Source: Crenobacter caeni (GTDB lineage: Bacteria > Pseudomonadota > Gammaproteobacteria > Burkholderiales > Chromobacteriaceae). From it: a stretch of DNA of 64,000 nt. Under the pieces are notes generated by a model. That model searched no databases. It saw nothing but the letters and a program-made list of their open reading frames with translations, and was not told the DNA's origin. This document shows, one piece after another, positions 59,179 to 64,000 of the stretch (the first letter of the stretch is position 1; every line of letters begins with the position of its first letter). A program made the position numbers and the translations under genes. Location of the stretch: positions 148,437 through 212,436 of the forward strand of contig NZ_JAAGAA010000009.1 in the NCBI RefSeq assembly GCF_010435965.1. Reading direction: 5' to 3'.

Positions 59179-59924
59179 AGCTCGGCAAAGGCCTGCGTCA
59201 GCTTGTGGCGCGTATCGAACCACGGCATCGGCGTGCACGCCTCGTGTGATTCGCGCACGCGCACCGACGCGGGCAGCGGCGGGTCGAGTACCGGCAGGCC
59301 GTCGGCGCGCAGCTGGTCGACCAGCCGTTTGGGCAGGCTCGCGCGCGGCTGGAACTGGTTGACGACGATGCCCTCGATTTCGAGCGACGGGTTGTGGTCG
59401 GCGCGGATCTCGGCGACGTTGTCGATCAGCGCGAGCAGCGCCTGGTGCGAGAAGGTGTCGCAGTCGAAGGGGATCAGGCAGCGGTCGGCGGCGATCAGCG
59501 CCGAGCGCGTGTAGAAGTTGAGCGCGGGCGGGGTGTCGATCCACACCTCGTCGAAGCGCCCGTCCAGGCTGTCCAGCGCCTCTTTCAGCTTGAACATCTT
59601 GTAGCGCGATTCGAGCTTGCCCATCAGCTCGGAAAGTTGCGGGTGGGCGGCCAGCAGACTGACGCCTTCGAAAGGTGTCGCCTGCACGAATTCCAGCGGC
59701 TTCTTGCCGAACAGGCTGATGCTCAACATCTGCTCGAACAGGCCGGCGGCGCCGCTGGCCGGGTCACTCTCTACCTCGCCTGTCAGGTAGTGGCTCGCGT
59801 TGCCCTGCGGGTCGAGGTCGACCACCAGCACCCGCTTGCCCCGGCATGCGGCGCTCGCCGCCAGGTTGACCGCGATCGTCGACTTGCCGACGCCGCCTTT
59901 CTGGTTGAACACCACCCTGCGCAT
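59148..59924 (-). CDS. Orphan ParA/MinD-type ATPase
   Basis: A 258-residue ParA-family ATPase with the deviant Walker A KGGVGKST (9-16), DLDPQGNAS (switch I) and IDTPPAL (Walker B). It lacks the N-terminal helix-turn-helix of plasmid ParA and no parB gene is adjacent, so it is not a normal partition pair; such orphan ParA proteins position cellular cargo or act with unlinked partners. The start ATG 59924 puts the Walker A nine residues in, with AAGGGACAGG upstream. It follows the small lipoprotein gene by 28 bp on the same strand and overlaps comEC by 31 bp. Confidence 0.88.
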   Translation of the reverse strand: MRRVVFNQKGGVGKSTIAVNLAASAACRGKRVLVVDLDPQGNASHYLTGEVESDPASGAAGLFEQMLSISLFGKKPLEFVQATPFEGVSLLAAHPQLSELMGKLESRYKMFKLKEALDSLDGRFDEVWIDTPPALNFYTRSALIAADRCLIPFDCDTFSHQALLALIDNVAEIRADHNPSLEIEGIVVNQFQPRASLPKRLVDQLRADGLPVLDPPLPASVRVRESHEACTPMPWFDTRHKLTQAFAELYGALGPARQ

Positions 59925-59952
59925 AAGCCTGTCCCTTCTGAGGGGGCGAGGC

Positions 59953-60420
59953 TCAGTTGCCGGATGCCCCGCACACGTATTCGTACTGGTGATAGCTTGC
60001 CGAATTCTTGACGATCGGCATCGCTCTGATCTGTTTGTCATTATACGTGTACGGCGTGCCGATCTGGCGACCGTTTTCGTCGAACAGCGCGACGCCGGTC
60101 AGGCGCACGGTGCGCGCCTGGCAGTCGACCACCCACTGGTTGACCGAAACCTTGTGCGGCGGCGTGTTGAGGAAGTTTTCCTTGCGCGGGTTGAACACGG
60201 TCTTGCGGCCGCGGAAGGAGAATTCGCGGTCGCCGACCTTGCGGATGCTCAAGCCGTCGATCTCGTGCAGCACGTTGCCCGACGGCGACACGCCAAGGTT
60301 GTGCCAGTCGGCGTTGGCGACCGGCTTGGACGGCACGCTCGGCCGCTCGGTCGGGGTGCGGGTGGCGCAGCCGGCGAGCGCGAGCGCGGCCAGCGAAGCG
60401 AGTAGGGTGTATGTACGCAT
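59953..60420 (-). CDS. Small lipoprotein, surface-adhesin protein E-like
   Basis: A 155-residue lipoprotein with signal MRTYTLLASLAALALAGC (Cys18). The mature part (NADWHNLGVSPSGNVLHEID, KVSVNQWVVDCQARTVRLTG, ASYHQYEYVCG) has two Cys that could form a disulfide, and resembles the adhesin protein E-like lipoprotein group, but this is a weak match made by eye. GGAGG precedes ATG 60420. It is in front of the orphan ParA gene. Confidence 0.75.
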   Translation of the reverse strand: MRTYTLLASLAALALAGCATRTPTERPSVPSKPVANADWHNLGVSPSGNVLHEIDGLSIRKVGDREFSFRGRKTVFNPRKENFLNTPPHKVSVNQWVVDCQARTVRLTGVALFDENGRQIGTPYTYNDKQIRAMPIVKNSASYHQYEYVCGASGN

Positions 60421-60480
60421 GTGGACCTCCGTTGGACGGCGAGTCTCGCACAAACCGGCCCCGAGGTCAGCCTGCCGCCT

Positions 60481-60509
60481 TTGGGTTCGAGGGGTTTCGC
60501 GCATACAAT
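60481..60509 (+). promoter_or_regulatory. Candidate recQ promoter
   Basis: TTGGGT (60481-60486) and TACAAT (60504-60509) with a 17-bp spacer. The recQ ATG at 60551 lies about 35 nt beyond the predicted start. Confidence 0.55.
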
Positions 60510-60550
60510 GGGCCGCTTTCAGCCCTCCTTAAAGGTGCGCCCGGCCTACC

Positions 60551-62350
60551 ATGCGCGAAGCTCTGGATATCCTGCACAAGCTGTTCGGCTACCCCGCCTT
60601 CCGCGGCGACCAGGCCCGTATCATCGAGCGCGTCGCCGGCGGCGGCCACGCGCTGGTGCTGATGCCGACCGGCGGCGGCAAGAGCCTGTGCTACCAGATC
60701 CCGGCGCTGATGCGCGACGGTGTCGCCGTCGTCGTCTCGCCGCTAATCGCGCTGATGCAGGACCAGGTCGCCGCGCTGACCGAGCTGGGTGTCGACGCGG
60801 CCAGCCTCAACTCGGCGACACCGCCCGATGAGGCGCGCCGCATCGCCGCCGGCGCGCGCGCGGGCACGCTCAAGCTCCTGTACGTCGCGCCGGAGCGCCT
60901 GCTCGGCGGGCGCTTCCTCGAATTTCTCGAAGGCGTTCCCGTCTCGCTGTTCGCGATCGACGAGGCGCATTGCGTGAGCCAGTGGGGGCACGATTTCCGC
61001 CCCGAGTACCAGCAACTGGGCGTGCTCGCCGAGCGCTTTCCCGACGTGCCGCGCGTCGCGCTGACCGCGACCGCCGACGCGCGTACCGAAGCCGACATCG
61101 TCCACTTCCTGCGCCTCGATGGCATGCCGGTGTTCCGTACCAGCTTCGATCGGCCGAACCTCTTCTATCAGGTGGTCGAAAAGCACGAGGCGAAGAAGCA
61201 GCTGCTGTCCTACATCCAGCGCGAACACCGCGACGAGCCGGGCATCGTCTACTGCCTGTCGCGCAAAAGGGTCGAGGAGTTCGCGCAGTGGCTGTGCGAC
61301 AACGGCGTGCGCGCGCTGCCCTACCACGCGGGGATGAGCCACGAGGCGCGCGAGGCGAACCAGCGGGTGTTCCTGCGCGAGGACGCGGTGGTGATGGTCG
61401 CCACCGTTGCCTTCGGCATGGGCATCGACAAGCCCGACGTGCGCTTCGTCGCCCACGTCGACATGCCGAAGAGCCCAGAGAACTTCTACCAGGAGTCCGG
61501 CCGTGCCGGGCGCGACGGCCAGCCCTCGGCCAGCTGGCTGTGCTACGGCCTTAACGACATGGTGCAGCTCACCCAGATGATCCTCGCCTCCGAGGCGCCG
61601 GCGCTGCAAAAACAGGTCGAACTGGCCAAGCTCGACGCGATGGTCGCCTTCTGCGAGACGGCCGAGTGCCGGCGCGTGCAGATCCTCGCCCACTTCGGCG
61701 AGACCATCCAGCCGTGCGGGCATTGCGACAACTGCCTGCATCCGCCAGCGACCTTCGACGCCACCCAGTCTGTGCAGAAGCTGCTCTCCTGCGTGTGGCG
61801 GGTCGGCCAGCGTTTCGGCGCGCGCCATGTGGTCGACGTGCTGCTCGGGCGCAGCAACCAGGCTATCGTCGACGCCGGCCACGACAGGCTGTCGACCTGG
61901 GGCATCGGCCGCGAACTCACACAGCGGCAATGGCGCTCGCTGGTGCGCCAGCTGGTCGCGCGCAAGATCGTCGCCATCGACGTCGCGCGGGGGCAGTCGC
62001 TGGTGCTGACCGAGGCGAGCCGGCCCATCCTCAAGGGTGAGGAACAGGTCCGCCTGCGCGTGCTGGTCGACGACACGCGCAACCGCACCAGCGCCGGCGA
62101 GACCTGGCTGCGCACCGAGCGCGAGGAGCGGCTGTGGCAGGCGCTGCGCCGCTGGCGCAAGTCGGTCGCCGACGAGCACAACGTGCCGGCGTACGCGGTG
62201 TTCAACGACCGCACCCTCAGGGAGCTGGTCGAGCAGCGCCCGCTGAGCGCGCACGCGCTCAGGCGCATCTACGGCCTGGGTGAACTCAAGCTCGCGCGCT
62301 ACGGCGACGCGCTGCTCGAGTGCCTGCAGGGCGCCGCCGGCGACGACTGA
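60551..62350 (+). CDS. recQ: ATP-dependent DNA helicase RecQ
   Basis: A 3'-5' superfamily 2 helicase for recombination and replication-fork repair. It has 599 residues: motif 0 [15 protein letters not shown], Walker [13 protein letters not shown] (about 38-49), DEAH box [18 protein letters not shown], motifs V/VI ([29 protein letters not shown]), the RQC zinc ligands ([18 protein letters not shown]), winged helix and a C-terminal HRDC domain ([20 protein letters not shown]). Length matches E. coli RecQ. Confidence 0.97.
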   Translation: MREALDILHKLFGYPAFRGDQARIIERVAGGGHALVLMPTGGGKSLCYQIPALMRDGVAVVVSPLIALMQDQVAALTELGVDAASLNSATPPDEARRIAAGARAGTLKLLYVAPERLLGGRFLEFLEGVPVSLFAIDEAHCVSQWGHDFRPEYQQLGVLAERFPDVPRVALTATADARTEADIVHFLRLDGMPVFRTSFDRPNLFYQVVEKHEAKKQLLSYIQREHRDEPGIVYCLSRKRVEEFAQWLCDNGVRALPYHAGMSHEAREANQRVFLREDAVVMVATVAFGMGIDKPDVRFVAHVDMPKSPENFYQESGRAGRDGQPSASWLCYGLNDMVQLTQMILASEAPALQKQVELAKLDAMVAFCETAECRRVQILAHFGETIQPCGHCDNCLHPPATFDATQSVQKLLSCVWRVGQRFGARHVVDVLLGRSNQAIVDAGHDRLSTWGIGRELTQRQWRSLVRQLVARKIVAIDVARGQSLVLTEASRPILKGEEQVRLRVLVDDTRNRTSAGETWLRTEREERLWQALRRWRKSVADEHNVPAYAVFNDRTLRELVEQRPLSAHALRRIYGLGELKLARYGDALLECLQGAAGDD

Positions 62351-62356
62351 GGCCGC

Positions 62357-62384
62357 TCGACGCGCGCGGCAAATCCGTTACAAT
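62357..62384 (+). promoter_or_regulatory. Weak candidate argJ promoter
   Basis: TACAAT at 62379-62384 with TCGACG (62357-62362) 16 bp upstream, inside the 73-bp gap between recQ and argJ. CGGAGA serves as ribosome site before ATG 62424. Confidence 0.35.
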
Positions 62385-62423
62385 CGATTGGAATAAGAAA
62401 TCCACCCAATCGGAGAAATTGTC

Positions 62424-63641
62424 ATGGCTGTCAACCTGTCCGTTCCCGCACGCGACGCCCTGCGCGCGGTCCCCGGCGTCACCCTGGAAGTCGCCGAGGC
62501 CGGCATCAAGAAGCCCGGCCGCAAGGACTTGCTGGTGATCACGCTGGACAAGGGCAACACCGTCGCCGGCGTGTTCACGCAGAACCGCTTCTGCGCGGCG
62601 CCGGTCGTCGTCAGCAAGGCGCACCTGGACGCCGGCGTGCAGGTCCGCGCGCTGGTGGTCAATACCGGCAACGCCAACGCCGGTACCGGCGAGCAGGGCC
62701 GCGCGAACGCGCTGGCGGTCTGCGCGGCGCTGGCCGAAGAGCTCGGCTGCGCGCGCGAGCAGGTGCTGCCGTTCTCGACCGGGGTGATCCTCGAGCCGCT
62801 GCCGGTCGAGCGGCTGATCGCCGGCCTGCCTACCCGCCGGGCGGCCGACTGGCTGGACGCGGCGAACGCGATCATGACCACCGACACCCAGCCGAAGGCG
62901 GCCAGCCGCACCTTGCAGCTTGGCGGCCGCGAGGTGGTGATGACCGGTATCGCCAAGGGCGCCGGCATGATCCACCCGAACATGGCGACTATGCTCGGCT
63001 TCGTCGCGACCGACGCGACGGTGACCCGCCCGGTGCTGCAGCAACTGGTGCGCGAAGTCGCCGACGTGTCGTTCAACTGCATCTCGGTCGACGGCGACAC
63101 TTCGACCAACGACAGCTTCATCCTGATCTCGACCGGCCAGGACGCCGACGCGCTGATCGACTCGGCCGAGCACCCGGACTACGCGCCCCTGAAGGCCGCG
63201 CTGACCGATCTCTCTATTGAGCTGGCGCAGGCAATCGTGCGCGACGGCGAAGGCGCGACCAAGTTCATGACTGTCACCGTCGAAGGTGGCCGCACCCAGG
63301 ACGAGTGCAAGGCGGTCGGCTACGCCATTGCCCGCTCGCCGCTGGTGAAGACGGCCTTCTTCGCGTCCGACCCCAACCTCGGCCGTCTGCTCGCGGCGAT
63401 CGGCTACGCCGGCATCCACGACCTCGACGTCGAGCGGATCGAACTCTATCTGGACGAAGTGCTGGTCGCCGCCGACGGCGGCCGCCATCCTGGCTACCAG
63501 GAAGCCGACGGCCAGCGGGTGATGGCCAAGCCGGAGATCACCGTGCGCGTCCGCTTGAACCGCGGCGCAGTGCAGGCGACCGTGTGGAGTTGCGACTTCT
63601 CCTACGACTACGTGCGGATCAACGCCGACTACCGCAGTTGA
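62424..63641 (+). CDS. argJ: Bifunctional glutamate N-acetyltransferase / ornithine acetyltransferase
   Basis: Transfers the acetyl group from N-acetylornithine to glutamate in the cyclic arginine pathway; many members also use acetyl-CoA. It has 405 residues and is an Ntn-like self-processing enzyme: the cleavage site is in [16 protein letters not shown] with nucleophile Thr189. Other family signatures are [29 protein letters not shown] and [23 protein letters not shown] terminator follows. Confidence 0.97.
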   Translation: MAVNLSVPARDALRAVPGVTLEVAEAGIKKPGRKDLLVITLDKGNTVAGVFTQNRFCAAPVVVSKAHLDAGVQVRALVVNTGNANAGTGEQGRANALAVCAALAEELGCAREQVLPFSTGVILEPLPVERLIAGLPTRRAADWLDAANAIMTTDTQPKAASRTLQLGGREVVMTGIAKGAGMIHPNMATMLGFVATDATVTRPVLQQLVREVADVSFNCISVDGDTSTNDSFILISTGQDADALIDSAEHPDYAPLKAALTDLSIELAQAIVRDGEGATKFMTVTVEGGRTQDECKAVGYAIARSPLVKTAFFASDPNLGRLLAAIGYAGIHDLDVERIELYLDEVLVAADGGRHPGYQEADGQRVMAKPEITVRVRLNRGAVQATVWSCDFSYDYVRINADYRS

Positions 63642-63655
63642 ACCTGCGAAATCGG

Positions 63656-63684
63656 GGCGCCCGCAGAAGTGGGTGCCCTTTTTC
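63656..63684 (+). terminator. Rho-independent terminator after argJ
   Basis: 10-bp stem GGGCGCCCGC / GTGGGTGCCC (two G-U pairs) with an AGAA loop, followed by TTTTT, 15 bp after the argJ stop. Confidence 0.85.
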
Positions 63685-63738
63685 TTATTCAAATCAGTCG
63701 CATGACGATTTTGTTGCGGTTTTTGCGTGGCCGGGTGT

Positions 63739-63767
63739 TGACGGAGGCGGGCCGCAAACGTATAGTT
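63739..63767 (+). promoter_or_regulatory. Ribosomal RNA operon promoter
   Basis: TTGACG (63739-63744) and TATAGT (63762-63767) with the ideal 17-bp spacer, followed by a GC-rich discriminator (TCGCCACC) typical of stringently controlled rRNA promoters. An AT-rich stretch upstream (63685-63725) could act as an UP element. The leader before 16S rRNA is about 160 nt. Confidence 0.8.
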
Positions 63768-63805
63768 CGCCACCTCGACGCAACGCACACAACGCGAAAC
63801 GTCAC

Positions 63806-63817
63806 TGCTCTTTAACA
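63806..63817 (+). promoter_or_regulatory. rrn boxA antitermination element
   Basis: TGCTCTTTAACA matches the classic rRNA-leader boxA bound by NusB-NusE (S10), located 127 bp before the predicted mature 16S 5' end. Confidence 0.85.
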
Positions 63818-63932
63818 GAACGAACAACCGATAGGTGTGAGTGCTTGGCGCAGCCAACACTTGCACTGCAAGAAGAAGGAAACGAAAGTTTCTTTGGACT
63901 TGCGTGCCAGAAGTACGAAAAAGTTAGAGATT

Positions 63933-64000
63933 GAACTGAAGAGTTTGATCCTGGCTCAGATTGAACGCTGGCGGCATGCTTTACACATGCAAGTCGAACG
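63933..64000 (+). rRNA. rrs: 16S ribosomal RNA (5' end only)
   Basis: The first 68 bases of 16S rRNA, cut by the window edge. GAAGAGTTTGATCCTGGCTC (from 63938) is the universal 5' sequence, followed by AGATTGAACGCTGGCGGCAT and GCTTTACACATGCAAGTCGA, which agrees with betaproteobacteria. The mature 5' end was placed by alignment with E. coli and may be off by a base or two. Confidence 0.97.

Overview
The window is a GC-rich (roughly two-thirds G+C by eye), gene-dense stretch of chromosome from a betaproteobacterium, most probably of the order Neisseriales (Chromobacteriaceae-like). Evidence: the start of a 16S rRNA gene at the right edge has a betaproteobacterial-type 5' sequence; there is a neisserial-type major porin; and the housekeeping blocks pilB-pilC-pilD-coaE-zapD-yacG, carA-leuE-carB, greA-yhbY-rlmE-ftsH-folP-glmM and mlaFEDCBA are typical of the group. 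No transposase, integrase, phage gene, CRISPR array or tRNA was seen.

Layout. 1-1002: 5' part of ffh (SRP GTPase), divergent from a CcsA/YpjD-type membrane protein. 1985-4758: CPD photolyase and a major porin. 4860-11587: a CorC/YfjD-type transporter, then type IV pilus assembly genes pilB, pilC, pilD, tightly overlapping coaE, zapD and yacG. 11644-14835: amidase amiC and tsaE (minus), queG (plus), a MaoC-type hydratase (minus). 15072-18695: etfB, etfA and a large acyl-CoA dehydrogenase, behind a promoter carrying a PsrA-like operator. 18759-24388: an accessory-looking minus-strand block made of a PhoX-type phosphatase with Tat and lipobox features, an unrecognised outer-membrane-barrel-like protein and an unrecognised 765-residue lipoprotein. 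24674-35265: a complete general secretory (type II) operon gspC to gspN without its own prepilin peptidase; PilD at 9121 presumably serves both machines.

35404-40449: carA, leuE, carB. 40596-46970: greA, a DUF4149 protein, yhbY (minus), rlmE, ftsH, folP, glmM. 47036-50867 (minus): mlaFEDCBA, the retrograde phospholipid transport system with its outer-membrane partner MlaA. 51004-53072 (minus): dapC and dapD of the succinylase lysine/diaminopimelate pathway. 53120-59178: an EamA exporter, a nucleotidyltransferase-fold protein, an NhaC-type antiporter, rsmJ and comEC. 59148-60420 (minus): an orphan ParA ATPase and a small lipoprotein. 60551-63641: recQ and argJ. 63642-64000: rRNA operon promoter, boxA and the first 68 bases of 16S rRNA.

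Most of the window is conserved core genome. The parts that deserve a second look are the lipoprotein/barrel/PhoX block, the homopolymeric G10 tract inside gspD, the operator in front of etfBA, the terminator-like hairpin between a promoter and greA, and the insertion of photolyase plus porin into the ffh-ypjD-yfjD neighbourhood. Start codons were chosen from Shine-Dalgarno sites, overlaps and family N-termini. All functions are inferred from sequence features recognised by eye, without database searches.
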